Made by a program: the position numbers and the translations under genes. From Haloarchaeobius sp. FL176 (GTDB lineage Archaea; Halobacteriota; Halobacteria; Halobacteriales; Natrialbaceae): DNA of 64,000 bases. The stretch is taken from positions 496,001 to 560,000 of the forward strand of contig NZ_JANJYH010000001.1 in NCBI RefSeq assembly GCF_024609245.1, in the 5' to 3' direction. Positions within the stretch are counted from its first letter, which is position 1, and each line of letters opens with the position of its first letter. The notes beneath the pieces are model-generated. The model saw only the letters and a program-made list of their open reading frames with translations, made no database searches and was not told the origin of the DNA. Below are positions 34,652-42,430 of the stretch, piece after piece.

Positions 34652-36723
34652 CAGTCCTCCATCTCTGCCTTGGCGACCTCGGCGCCGGCGAACTCGAGCA
34701 CTTCCGTCGCGCCGTCGCGCGAGTAGCCCTGCTCGACGAGCGCGTCGACCCAGGCGTTGCGCTCGTCGTCGTCGGTCTCGTTGGCGCTGACGAGGGCGCT
34801 GAAGTTGATGTTGTGTTTCTTGTCCTCCCAGAGCTTGCGTTCGAGGGCCCGGCGCAGGCGCTCGTTGTCCTGCGGGTTGAACGTGTCACCCTCGCGGGCA
34901 CGGCGGGACACCCAGTTCGAGACCTCCTGGCGGAAGTCCTCCTTGCGGTCCTCGGGGATGTCGAGGTTCTCCTCGATGGAGCGCATGAACTTCTCGTCTG
35001 GGTTCTGGTCGCGGCCGGTGATGTCGTCCTCGATGGTGTCGTCGTCGATGTAGGCCATGACGTGGTCCATGTACTTCTCGCCCTGCCGCTGTATCTCGTC
35101 GACGTCGTACGCGAGGGCGTGACGGACGTCCTCGATGGCGCGTGCCTTGTACTCCTCGCGGACGAGTTCGAGGTACCGGTAGTACGTCTCGAAGTTCTCC
35201 TCCGGGATGGAGCCGTGGTGTTCGAGGTTGTCCTCGAAGAAGTTGAACACCGTCAGCGGCGAGAGGAACCCACGCGTGCGGTGCTTCGAGTCCATGATGG
35301 CCTCGGCTATCTCGTCGCCGATGAACCGCGGCGAGACGCCCTCCATGCCCTCGCCGATCTCGGCCTTGGCCTCCGCCTCGTCGCGGAGCTTCTTGACGTC
35401 GATGTCGTCGCCGTCGTCGATCTCCCCGTTGTAGGCCTTGGCCTTCTGTATCATCTCGACGGTCTCGGTGTCGGGCTCCTCGATACGGGTGAGCACCGCG
35501 AACAGTCCCGCCATCTCCAGGGTGTGGGGCTCGACGTTGATGTCGGGCACGTCCGCGTTGTTCAGCATCTTCCGGTAGATGTCGGCCTCCTCCTCGTAGC
35601 CAAGGACGTACGGGAAGTCGATGCGCTTCGTGCGGTCGTTGAACGCCTCCATCTTCTCGTCGCCCTTCTTGTCCTTGTACTCGGGCATGTTCGTCCGCCC
35701 GACGATGACCTGGTCGATGTCGATACGGGGGTTGTTCTTCGGCTTGATGGTCATCTCCTGGGTGGCGTGCAGGAAGTCGTAGAGGAACTCCCGCTGGAGC
35801 TTCAGCAGCTCCTCACCGGAGAAGATGCCGCGGTTCGCGTTACAGAACGCGCCGGAGTAGTCGAACGAGCGCGGGTCGGACTCGCCGTAGATGGCGATCT
35901 TGGAGTAGTTGACGTCGCCGGTCAGTTCGGTCTCGTCCTGGTTCTTCTTGTCCTTCGGCTCGAACGTCTCCAGGCACTGGCGCTTGTTCTCGTCGGCGGT
36001 CAGCCGGATGACCTCGACGTGGTTCCCGAGGACGGTCTGGAGGTCGTCGTCGTACTCCTCCAGCAGGCGGTCCATGTAGAACTCCGACTCTGGGTCGAGG
36101 CTCTGCTCGTTCCGGATGGTGTACGGCGCGTCGTGGACCTCGTTGATGTCGTCGATGACGGCCTGGCGCTGTCGCTTCGGGAGGAGCACCAGCGGGTCCT
36201 GGTTCATCGGCGACCGGACCACGTCGTCGGCGGGGTCCTGGTCACGGATGACGTCACAGAGGTTGGTCCACCGGAACGTGTACATCCGTCCCTCGTCGCG
36301 AAGGGTGTAGTCCTCGAAGTACTGCCGGACCATGCGGTCGAAGTGCGACTTCCCGGACCCGACCGGGCCGAGCAGCAGCTTGATACGACGCTCCGGACCC
36401 AGGCCGCGCGCCCCGGATTTCACCTTGTTGATGAACTCGTGGATGGACTGATGGATGACGTTCCCGTAGAACGTGTTCTCCCCGTCGTTGAGGGGGTCCT
36501 CCGTGGCGAGCTGGTACTTGACGATGCCCTCGCGCTCGTCGTACTCGGTGCCGTAGAAGTCGAACATGTCGGCGACGCGCTGGTGCGCGTTCCGGGAGAC
36601 GAGCGGGTCCTCGTACACCTCGTCGAGGTACCACTCGAAGGACTTGGTCTCGCGCAGGTCCGCCGGTATCGACTCCTTGTAGTCGGTGCTCAGTTCCGCC
36701 AGTGATTCTCTGGTGTCGGTCAT
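34651..36723 (-). CDS. prkA: PrkA family serine protein kinase, first copy
   Basis: A 690-residue protein beginning MTDTRESLAELSTDYKESIP. The P-loop is GPVGSGKS at residues 119-126 and the region IEVEPHT-like DINVEPHTLEMAGLFAVLTRI and the helical C-terminus match PrkA. It is the best conserved of the two copies and the first gene of the operon prkA-prkA2-yeaH-spoVR. The role, by analogy with YeaG, is a stress or nutrient-starvation protein kinase. Its start is preceded by about 300 bases of GC-rich leader with no gene, and by promoter-like sequences near 37.03 and 37.08 kb. An ATG three codons downstream of no other candidate makes the start at 36723 clear. Confidence 0.94.
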   Translation of the reverse strand: MTDTRESLAELSTDYKESIPADLRETKSFEWYLDEVYEDPLVSRNAHQRVADMFDFYGTEYDEREGIVKYQLATEDPLNDGENTFYGNVIHQSIHEFINKVKSGARGLGPERRIKLLLGPVGSGKSHFDRMVRQYFEDYTLRDEGRMYTFRWTNLCDVIRDQDPADDVVRSPMNQDPLVLLPKRQRQAVIDDINEVHDAPYTIRNEQSLDPESEFYMDRLLEEYDDDLQTVLGNHVEVIRLTADENKRQCLETFEPKDKKNQDETELTGDVNYSKIAIYGESDPRSFDYSGAFCNANRGIFSGEELLKLQREFLYDFLHATQEMTIKPKNNPRIDIDQVIVGRTNMPEYKDKKGDEKMEAFNDRTKRIDFPYVLGYEEEADIYRKMLNNADVPDINVEPHTLEMAGLFAVLTRIEEPDTETVEMIQKAKAYNGEIDDGDDIDVKKLRDEAEAKAEIGEGMEGVSPRFIGDEIAEAIMDSKHRTRGFLSPLTVFNFFEDNLEHHGSIPEENFETYYRYLELVREEYKARAIEDVRHALAYDVDEIQRQGEKYMDHVMAYIDDDTIEDDITGRDQNPDEKFMRSIEENLDIPEDRKEDFRQEVSNWVSRRAREGDTFNPQDNERLRRALERKLWEDKKHNINFSALVSANETDDDERNAWVDALVEQGYSRDGATEVLEFAGAEVAKAEMED

Positions 36724-37030
36724 GCTATCATGGGTATCTCGTGGGGACCCGGTGACTCGCGCGCCGGGCGGCCGAACGCGCTCTCGGGTCGCCGCCGGTC
36801 CAGCACTTGCTCGGTCACCCCTGCCACGGACGGACCGTCCGGTCGCGTTGCGTCGTCGGCGCGCCCGCCCCGGCCGCGCCCCATCCGTCGGGCCGTGTTT
36901 CGTGGCATGTGTGAACTTGTGACACTGCCCGGCGCGTGACGGCCACTCGACGGAGTTTGAGACCGAAGGGGGCCGCCACGGCCGGTAGTGCGGGGGATAC
37001 CGAGTGGTATCACTAGTTCAGGAGCGAACG
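36724..37030. other. Long untranslated leader of the prkA operon
   Basis: These 307 bases hold no credible gene: the only open frames are Arg/Pro-rich and look like shadows. If transcription starts at the TATA-like elements at 37033-37040 or 37080-37087, the prkA messenger has a leader of about 290-330 bases, unusual in a haloarchaeon where most messages are leaderless. I see a symmetric region around 37010 (TCGGTATCCCCC ... ACTAGTGATACC), but no clear riboswitch. Confidence 0.4.
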
Positions 37031-37054
37031 CGCATAAGTTTGACCCCAACAAAT
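37031..37054 (-). promoter_or_regulatory. Promoter-like element 1 upstream of prkA
   Basis: Read on the + strand this is CGCATAAGTTTGACCCC, followed by AACAAAT. The same pattern recurs at 37433 with 18 of 24 positions alike. On the minus strand it reads as TTGGGGTCAAACTTATGCG, with AAACTTATG as a TATA-like core. The GC-poor setting and the matching element upstream of the 49-residue gene suggest a shared promoter/activator site. Confidence 0.5.
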
Positions 37055-37207
37055 ATTTACCTGGACCAAAACTCAGTTTAAAGGAATCGGTTCCGTCCCG
37101 CCAGAACCGCTCCTCCTGACGGCCGTTCGTGGGCGCTACAGCGGTTGTTTATAAGTGTTCGATGCCACGGCGGCCGGTCGTCCGGCCGCCGACGGGCGAC
37201 CCGCCTC

Positions 37208-37357
37208 TCAGGGCAGCAACAGGACGAGGCTGACGATCCGTACCGTCAACTCGACCACCGCCAGCACGGTGTCGAGGACCTCGAGTCGGTCCCGGTCGTC
37301 GGTCGGTTCCTCGTCCTGTTCGGCTGTTGTCCGGTCCGTGGTCTGGCTGTCGCTCAT
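37208..37357 (-). CDS. 49-residue protein with one hydrophobic helix, upstream of the prkA operon
   Basis: ATG at 37355-37357, stop at 37208-37210, MSDSQTTDRTTAEQDEEPTD then a C-terminal helix (LEVLDTVLAVVELTVR IVSLVLLLP). It is too short for the usual ORF filter but is convincing: GGAGGA lies 7 bases before the ATG (TGAGGAGGAACAG), an unusually good ribosome-binding site here, and the acidic head plus hydrophobic amphipathic tail is protein-like. It is on the same strand as prkA, 484 bases upstream. The tail could sit in the membrane. The function is unknown; it may be part of the PrkA stress module or separate. Confidence 0.6.
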   Translation of the reverse strand: MSDSQTTDRTTAEQDEEPTDDRDRLEVLDTVLAVVELTVRIVSLVLLLP

Positions 37358-37665
37358 CTGTTCCTCCTCACGCCTCGTCCCGGTCGACCCCCGTCCGGAT
37401 TCATCGGCGCGGCCGGTGGTAATCGACGAAAACGGATAAATCTGGCCCCAATAATTATGTAGTTCTGGCTTTTGCCCTATTTATACGATTCCTTCTTTTC
37501 TATTCTCTCCGGCTCTCAGTGACGCTCGGTTCGGCACAGACGATGGGCCATTTAAGTACCACCCTCCAAACCACACGGCCGGAGTCGCCGCGCCCGGTCC
37601 CCCCGACGTGTCGCTCACCGTCGGAGACCGGGACTCCTTAACCGGCTCCGACCCTACCCGCAGCT
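37358..37665. other. AT-rich intergenic region with divergent promoters
   Basis: A 308-base gap between the 49-residue gene and the gene at 37666. It holds the Shine-Dalgarno-like site and promoter element 2, plus TATTTATA at 37478-37485, which reads as TATAAATA on the minus strand and could serve either direction. The stretch 37430-37510 is far more AT-rich than its neighbours. The last 100 bases before 37666 are GC-rich and hold the short CTCCTTAACCGG region near 37632 as a possible TATA element for the 37666 gene. Confidence 0.4.
37433..37456 (-). promoter_or_regulatory. Promoter-like element 2 upstream of the 49-residue gene
   Basis: On the + strand CGGATAAATCTGGCCCC, followed by AATAATT; compare CGCATAAGTTTGACCCC-AACAAAT at 37031. 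On the minus strand AGATTTATCC is a TATA-like core about 80 bases before the ATG at 37357, giving a leader of about 50 bases that carries the ribosome-binding site. Confidence 0.5.
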
Positions 37666-38064
37666 ATGACTGATTTCGCGGACCTGCCCGACGGGTGGGT
37701 CGTCTGGAACGAGGAGCCGGATGGCCGCTGCGTCCTCGCCTACCGGCCCGACGTGTTCGACTCGACGGAGTTCCCCGCGCCGTGTCTGCCGACGCTGTAC
37801 CTCACACGTGGCCGACGCAACCACCGCCGCCCCGGCGTCTCCCGCGAGGACGCCATCTCGGGCGACTGGTACGTCACCCTCTACCTCGAACCGGACGTCC
37901 AGTTCCAGGAGACCAACCGGTTCGAGAGCCGCGAGGCGGGCCTCGCGGGGACCGTCGAACTCGCGCGTCGGTTCGCCGACGGCGAGATCGACCCGGACGA
38001 CGTGTACCAGGTTCCGCGCGAGGAGTACATCGCGGAGCTGCGCGCGCTGACGGGACAGTCTTAA
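37666..38064 (+). CDS. Small conserved haloarchaeal protein (DUF5820-like)
   Basis: A 132-residue protein from ATG 37666: MTDFADLPDGWVVWNEEPDGRCVLAYRPDVFDSTEFPAPCLPTLYLTRGRR. From memory this matches the DUF5820 group of Halobacteria, with a conserved W-x-VWNEE and FPAPCLPT stretch; I have not checked. No catalytic motif stands out. It precedes the UPF0179 gene by 25 bases on the same strand and probably shares its transcript. Confidence 0.75.
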   Translation: MTDFADLPDGWVVWNEEPDGRCVLAYRPDVFDSTEFPAPCLPTLYLTRGRRNHRRPGVSREDAISGDWYVTLYLEPDVQFQETNRFESREAGLAGTVELARRFADGEIDPDDVYQVPREEYIAELRALTGQS

Positions 38065-38089
38065 CCGGAAGCCTCGCGTACGACACGCC

Positions 38090-38542
38090 ATGTCGAAGGT
38101 CACGCTCATCGGGGCACGGCTCGCCGACCCCGGGGCCCAGTTCGTCTACGAGGGCGAGGCGAGCGCCTGCGAGGGCTGTCCCTACCGCAGTCAGTGTCTC
38201 AACCTCACCGACGGCGTCAAGTATCAGGTGACGGACGTGCGCCAGAACGCACAGACGCTCGACTGCGCGGTCCACGACGAGGGCGTCCGCGCCGTCGAGG
38301 TCGAGGCCGTCGGCGTCCGGGCGAACGTGCCCTCGCGACAGGCCTACGCCGGGAGCAAGGTCGAACTCGCCGGGCCGTGCCCCCACACGGACTGCCCGAG
38401 CCACGAGTTCTGCGAGCCCGACGGTGCCGAACTCGACGAGGAGCACCGCATCGCCGAGGTCGTCGGCGACCCGCCTCACGATTACTGCCACCTCGACCGC
38501 GAGCTGACGACTGTCGAGTTCGCACCGGAAGAGGAGACATGA
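38090..38542 (+). CDS. UPF0179 family protein
   Basis: A 150-residue protein with the archaeal UPF0179 signature: VTLIGARLADPGAQFVYEGEASACEGCPYRSQCLNL, then CPHTDCPSHEFCEPDG. The eight Cys residues (CxxC-x4-C and CxxxC-x5-C) look able to bind zinc or an iron-sulfur cluster. The function of the family is unknown, and it is restricted to archaea. The stop overlaps the start of the next gene by 4 bases (ATGA at 38539-38542), so the two are translationally coupled. Confidence 0.9.
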   Translation: MSKVTLIGARLADPGAQFVYEGEASACEGCPYRSQCLNLTDGVKYQVTDVRQNAQTLDCAVHDEGVRAVEVEAVGVRANVPSRQAYAGSKVELAGPCPHTDCPSHEFCEPDGAELDEEHRIAEVVGDPPHDYCHLDRELTTVEFAPEEET

Positions 38543-39381
38543 GCGGGGACCCGACGGAGGAGCCCGAGGACGCCGGAGAGCCCGAGGACGAGGACCTCGT
38601 CGAGAACACCGTCGCCGCGCAGCTCGAGACGGAGGACCCCACACCCGCAGAGGCGGTCCTCGAGGCCGGCCTCTCGCCGCTGCTCTCGCTCGGTTCGCAG
38701 GCGACGGGGGCGCTCGGGCTGCCGGAGCCGACCGTTCTCGCCGACGACGTCCTGAGTCACCCGGCCGAGGAGCGCTTCCGGTCGTCCGCGCGTCGATACG
38801 CCGATCGGTTCGACGTGCCACTGCTCGACCCGGAGGGGCTGTCGGACGCCGGCGCGGACCTGCCCGTCGATGACCCTCTCGGGACCGCGGCGGAGACGGT
38901 CGTCCGGAACGCCGGCCGCTGGCAGGGCCAGCTGCTCGCCCAGCTCGTGTACGAACCCGCGGACCCCGACCCCTACCTCGGGCTCGCGGTGCTGCTCGAG
39001 CGGCTGGAGCGAGCCGCCGTCGGTGCAAAAGAGGCCCACGGGACCGACGCGGACACCGAACATCTGCTCTCGACGAGCCTCGCCGTCCTCGCCAGGCTCG
39101 TCTCTCTCGCCGAGACCGACGCGCACGTCGACGACGACACGTACCGCGACGCGGTGCTGGCGAGCTACCACGTCGAGGTCGCGACCGACGGCGAACCGCG
39201 GTTCGACCCGTCCGAACGGACCGACGCGGAGTGTCGTCGCATCGTCCGCCTCCAGGGCGCACTGCTCGCGTTCGACACCTTCGACCGGCCGGCCGACGAG
39301 GTCGCGGCACTCACCGGCGTCGGTCCGGAGGCGCTCCTCGCCGCCCTCGGTCGCCGGGACACCGCGGATAGCAGCACCTGA
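38539..39381 (+). CDS. Conserved haloarchaeal protein of unknown function
   Basis: A 280-residue protein from ATG 38539 with a very acidic N-terminus (SGDPTEEPEDAGEPEDEDL) and a helical body: EAVLEAGLSPLLSLGSQATGALGLPEPTVLADDVL, AHLEERFRSSARRYADRF, ATSLAVLARLVSLAETDAHVDDDTYRDAVLASYHVE. No transmembrane segment or familiar motif is seen. It is coupled to the UPF0179 gene, and the unit 37666-39381 is probably an operon. I do not recognise the family. Confidence 0.7.
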   Translation: MSGDPTEEPEDAGEPEDEDLVENTVAAQLETEDPTPAEAVLEAGLSPLLSLGSQATGALGLPEPTVLADDVLSHPAEERFRSSARRYADRFDVPLLDPEGLSDAGADLPVDDPLGTAAETVVRNAGRWQGQLLAQLVYEPADPDPYLGLAVLLERLERAAVGAKEAHGTDADTEHLLSTSLAVLARLVSLAETDAHVDDDTYRDAVLASYHVEVATDGEPRFDPSERTDAECRRIVRLQGALLAFDTFDRPADEVAALTGVGPEALLAALGRRDTADSST

Positions 39382-39477
39382 AGGCACGACTGACCGCTGT
39401 TCGTCGGCCCGGAGGGACCCGCCCCTATCGGATTCGGGCGTACACCCCCGTCGGAGTAGCGAGACTGACCGGGGTCG

Positions 39478-40260
39478 TCAGCCGACGTAGCCGACCCTGT
39501 CGGCGGCGTAGCCGAACACGTCCTCGTAGCCGGAAGAAGACATCAGCACCGGGTAGAACTGGTCCTCGGCGACGACCGACTCCCCGTCGACGGCCGCGTA
39601 CGTCTCGCCCTCGTCGACGCGCTCGAAGTTCTCCACGAACACCTCGTACTCGCTCGCGGGTCCCTTCGGGATGCGCCGGACGAGTCGGAACACGGGCGTG
39701 TCCCGGGCGGGCGGCACACCGGGGAGGACCCCGGTCGCGGTCAGGAACGAGAGCACGAGCAGATAGCTGTTCGCGGCGGCGTCCTCGGTACCCTGGAGCC
39801 CGCACTCCACCTCGATGGTGTCGGGGACCGCTTTGAAGATGCGACCCTCGACGAACCGGCCCGTCTCGACCACCGACGCGACCGGTAGCCGCGGACAGAC
39901 CGTCCGGGCGAGGTCGTCGACGCCGTCGACCACGGCGAACGGTTCGGCGTGGGACTGTGTGGAGTGCAGCGCCAGCGTCCGGCAGCCCTCCAGCTCGTGG
40001 GCCAGCTCGTACGCGAGCCGTTTCTCGTGTGTCTCACCGTCGGGATACCCCGGGAACGCCCGGTTCAGGTCCTCCTCGACGTAGCGGACCCCCCGCTCGG
40101 CGGCCTCCTCGTTCGCGACGACCAGCTTGACCGGTCGGCGCACCTCCGGAGCATCGCGGAGTAGTCGCTCGATAGCACGCATCCCACAGGGCTCGTCGCC
40201 GTGGATGCCGCCGACGACGGCGACCTCGGCGCGACCCTCCCCCAGCTTCGTGACCTGCAT
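39478..40260 (-). CDS. Succinylglutamate desuccinylase/aspartoacylase family protein
   Basis: A 260-residue zinc enzyme of the AstE/AspA family: VVGGIHGDEPCGMRAIERLL (His-Gly-Asp-Glu zinc motif, residues about 17-24), YVEEDLNRAFPG, and LALHSTQSHAEPFAVV. The C-terminal beta part (EYEVFVENFERVDEGETYAAVDG) is typical. Such enzymes cleave N-acyl-amino acids, for example N-acetylaspartate; the actual substrate is not known. GGTTTTACTCC about 25-30 bases before the ATG is the TATA element, and an 18-base perfect palindrome lies between the two. Confidence 0.88.
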   Translation of the reverse strand: MQVTKLGEGRAEVAVVGGIHGDEPCGMRAIERLLRDAPEVRRPVKLVVANEEAAERGVRYVEEDLNRAFPGYPDGETHEKRLAYELAHELEGCRTLALHSTQSHAEPFAVVDGVDDLARTVCPRLPVASVVETGRFVEGRIFKAVPDTIEVECGLQGTEDAAANSYLLVLSFLTATGVLPGVPPARDTPVFRLVRRIPKGPASEYEVFVENFERVDEGETYAAVDGESVVAEDQFYPVLMSSSGYEDVFGYAADRVGYVG

Positions 40261-40264
40261 TCGT

Positions 40265-40282
40265 CACGTCCCATGGGACGTG
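40265..40282. promoter_or_regulatory. Perfect 18-base palindrome at the aspartoacylase gene start
   Basis: CACGTCCCATGGGACGTG is self-complementary along its whole length and lies 4-22 bases before the ATG at 40260, just downstream of the TATA box at 40286-40296. Its position at the transcription start is what one expects of a repressor operator. The 18 bases cannot be the start of a mature hairpin terminator in this place. Confidence 0.5.
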
Positions 40283-40338
40283 GGGAGTAAAACCGTTCGA
40301 AGCGAGGCTGGCCCAGTCGGGGAGGATTCGACCCCCTC

Positions 40339-40352
40339 CCGACCATGGTCGG
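40339..40352. promoter_or_regulatory. CCGACCATGGTCGG palindrome upstream of the Bat-like gene
   Basis: This 14-base perfect palindrome, with flanking GACCC ... GGGTC arms at 40330 and 40355, lies about 55-65 bases before ATG 40405. Its core CCCGACCATGGT also occurs before the Liv-type transporter operon at 42431. A likely operator or activator site. Confidence 0.45.
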
Positions 40353-40404
40353 CCAGGGTCTGTTTGAGCGACACACACTAACGTCTGACCGGACTGTTCA
40401 ATCT

Positions 40405-41124
40405 ATGGCGTTGGCCGACCAGACACCGGGCACGAGACTGACTTTGGAGCTGTGGCATCCGAACTGCTGGGCAATCGAAGCGACAGAAGGACATACCGGC
40501 GGCGTCCTCGCACACGCGATCTACGACTCGCCCCGAGCCGACGCTCTCCCGACAAACTCGGTCAACGGACTGTTCACCGCCTACGGTGCGACGGAACGCG
40601 ATGTCGAGGAGCTGCTCGACGCCATCCGGGAGAGCGAGCACGCGGGTGAGGTCCAGGAGCTCCAGCAGCGGTTCGGCCGGGCGCGAAACGCGCCGGGCAA
40701 CGTGGTCCGCGAGTTCTTCCTCGAGTACAACCCGAACGACATGGTCTGCCCGACGCTGCTCCAGCACGGCTTCGTCCACAGCGCACCCGTCCGCATCGAG
40801 GACGGCAGCGAGGAGTGGCAGGTGGGCTTCGCCGGCGAGCGCACCGAGATTCAGGACAAGCTCGACTGCGTTCGCGAGGAGGCCGAAGCGGAGGTGACGA
40901 TCTCCGCCATCACCTCGTCGGAGTCGGGGAAGTCACCACGTGAGCAGCGCCTCGACACGCTCACCGCCGCCCAGCGCGAGGTGTTCGAGCACGCCCGCGA
41001 GGCCGGCTACTTCGAGTGGCCACGGGGCACCTCGACGCGCGACCTCGCCGACGACATGGACATCTCGAAGACGACGCTGCTCGAACACCTGCGCAAGGCC
41101 GAGGCGAAGCTGCTCGACCCGTAG
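40405..41124 (+). CDS. Bacterio-opsin activator-like (HTH_10) transcriptional regulator
   Basis: A 239-residue protein from ATG 40405 (MALADQTPGTRLTLELWHP); the longer start at 40345 has no support. It lacks sensor PAS or GAF domains. The N-terminal part (LTLELWHPNCWAIEATEGHTGGVLAHAIY) matches a module found in many haloarchaeal Bat-type regulators; the C-terminal HTH_10 domain reads LTAAQREVFEHAREAGYFEWPRGTSTRDLADDMDISKTTLLEHLRKAEAKLL. Being close to proline dehydrogenase and a Liv-type transporter, and sharing a palindrome with the transporter promoter, it may regulate amino-acid uptake; that is inferred. Confidence 0.9.
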   Translation: MALADQTPGTRLTLELWHPNCWAIEATEGHTGGVLAHAIYDSPRADALPTNSVNGLFTAYGATERDVEELLDAIRESEHAGEVQELQQRFGRARNAPGNVVREFFLEYNPNDMVCPTLLQHGFVHSAPVRIEDGSEEWQVGFAGERTEIQDKLDCVREEAEAEVTISAITSSESGKSPREQRLDTLTAAQREVFEHAREAGYFEWPRGTSTRDLADDMDISKTTLLEHLRKAEAKLLDP

Positions 41125-41156
41125 CGAACCGGCAGGACGGCTGCTGGAGACAGTAC

Positions 41157-41369
41157 TCAGTCGTCACGACGCCCTTCTTCGAGCGTTCGTGCCTCCTCCT
41201 GGACCCTCGTCAGCTCGCGGTCCACGCTGCTGTCGCCGCTCCCGTGGGCCGACCGGACCGACCGGTCGAGCGGCGAAGGGACGAACCGACCCGACTCCGA
41301 CTCGTCGTCGTCACCGTCTGTTTCGCCGCCGACGTGTTCGAGGACCCATCGTCGCAGGCGACGGAACAT
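41157..41369 (-). CDS. Small acidic protein of unknown function
   Basis: A 70-residue protein MFRRLRRWVLEHVGGETDGDD ... from ATG 41369 to the stop at 41157. The head is basic/hydrophobic (RRLRRWVLEHV), the rest polar and charged with Arg-Glu heptad-like runs (DRELTRVQEEARTLEEGRRDD) that may form a short coiled coil. AGATTTACTT about 30 bases before the ATG is a TATA-like sequence. It converges on the Bat-like gene. No family known to me. Confidence 0.5.
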   Translation of the reverse strand: MFRRLRRWVLEHVGGETDGDDDESESGRFVPSPLDRSVRSAHGSGDSSVDRELTRVQEEARTLEEGRRDD

Positions 41370-41448
41370 ATCGAACAGTTTCGGGAGCGTGGAGAAGTAA
41401 ATCTTCCTGCGGACATCCTCGAATCGTGGAGCAGAGACGTTCGCCAAC

Positions 41449-42288
41449 CTACCGCCCGACGACGGCCCGGAACGCGAACAGCGCGTTCGACTTCCGCTCT
41501 CGCACACGGCGGTAGAAGTACGAGAACCACTTGCCGCCGTAGGGGACGTACTGCCAGACCTCGACGCCCTCGCTCGCGAGGTCGAACTGCGCGTCCTCGC
41601 GCACGCCCATGAGCATCTGTACCTCGTACGGGGTGCCGTGTTCCGCGTACAACTCGGCGGCGTAGTCGACCATCGCGGGGTCGTGGCTACCGACTGCGAC
41701 GCCGTCGTCGAACGTCTCGAACATGAACGCGAGGCAGTCACGATACGCCTCGTCGACCTTCGCCTTCTTCCGGTACGCGATGTCGCCGGGCTCGTCGTAG
41801 GCACCCTTGACGAGGCGAACCTTCCCGGGCAACTCGGCGAGCCGTTCGAGGTCCTCCCTGGTCCGTTCGAGGTTCGCCTGCACGCAGACGCCGACGTTGC
41901 CGCCGGTCTCGCGGGCGTGGCGCTCGAACGCGTCGAGGGTCACGTCGGTCGTCGGGTGGTCCTCCATGTCGATCCAGACGAACACGCCGTGGGCGTCGGC
42001 GACCGCGACGATGCGGGCGAGGTTCTCGTAGAACGCGTCGTCCGAGAGCGAGAGCCCGATCTGGCTGGGTTTGACCGAGATGCAGGCGTCGAGGTCGTCC
42101 TCTGCGATGGTCTCGGCGAGGTCGATGTACGCGTCGGCGTCCGCGTCCGCGTCGGCACGGTCGTCGTAGTGCTCCCCGAGGAGGTTCAGGATGACGGCGA
42201 CGTCGCGACGGTTCAGCTCGCGGGCGTGCTGGACCGCCTCCGCCGGCGACTCGCCCGCGACGAAGTTGTTCGCGATGGGTGGGATCAT
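41449..42288 (-). CDS. Proline dehydrogenase
   Basis: A 279-residue PutA-type proline dehydrogenase from ATG 42288 (MIPPIANNFVAGES). It is a (beta/alpha)8 barrel with the family landmarks KPSQIGLSLSDDAFYENLARI, VFVWIDMEDHPTTD, VRLVKGAYDEPGDIAYRKKAKVDEAY, YEVQMLMGVREDAQ and the C-terminal WFSYFYRRVRERKSN that binds FAD/proline. It oxidises proline to pyrroline-5-carboxylate, passing electrons to the respiratory chain. No P5C dehydrogenase gene is adjacent. GGTATAGG at 42313-42320, 25-30 bases upstream, is the likely TATA box. The Liv-type operon diverges from it. Confidence 0.93.
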   Translation of the reverse strand: MIPPIANNFVAGESPAEAVQHARELNRRDVAVILNLLGEHYDDRADADADADAYIDLAETIAEDDLDACISVKPSQIGLSLSDDAFYENLARIVAVADAHGVFVWIDMEDHPTTDVTLDAFERHARETGGNVGVCVQANLERTREDLERLAELPGKVRLVKGAYDEPGDIAYRKKAKVDEAYRDCLAFMFETFDDGVAVGSHDPAMVDYAAELYAEHGTPYEVQMLMGVREDAQFDLASEGVEVWQYVPYGGKWFSYFYRRVRERKSNALFAFRAVVGR

Positions 42289-42430
42289 GCTACCTGTTCG
42301 TCGCTCGTCCCCCCTATACCGGCACCCGACCATTTAGTGCTGTTCCGTGGGAAATGAATATATTTCTTGGGTGAGAACAACACACATCCGGAGGGGTTAT
42401 CGTTACCACTCACCAAAGTGTCGTAGAGTC

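Noticed and set aside
36720-37052. 110-codon minus-strand frame in the prkA leader
   Set aside because: Arg/Pro-rich composition without hydrophobic core or ribosome site; probably untranslated leader.
37145-37462. Plus-strand frames of 94 and 105 codons over the mini-gene
   Set aside because: They are antisense to the 49-residue gene, which has a better start, ribosome site and composition.
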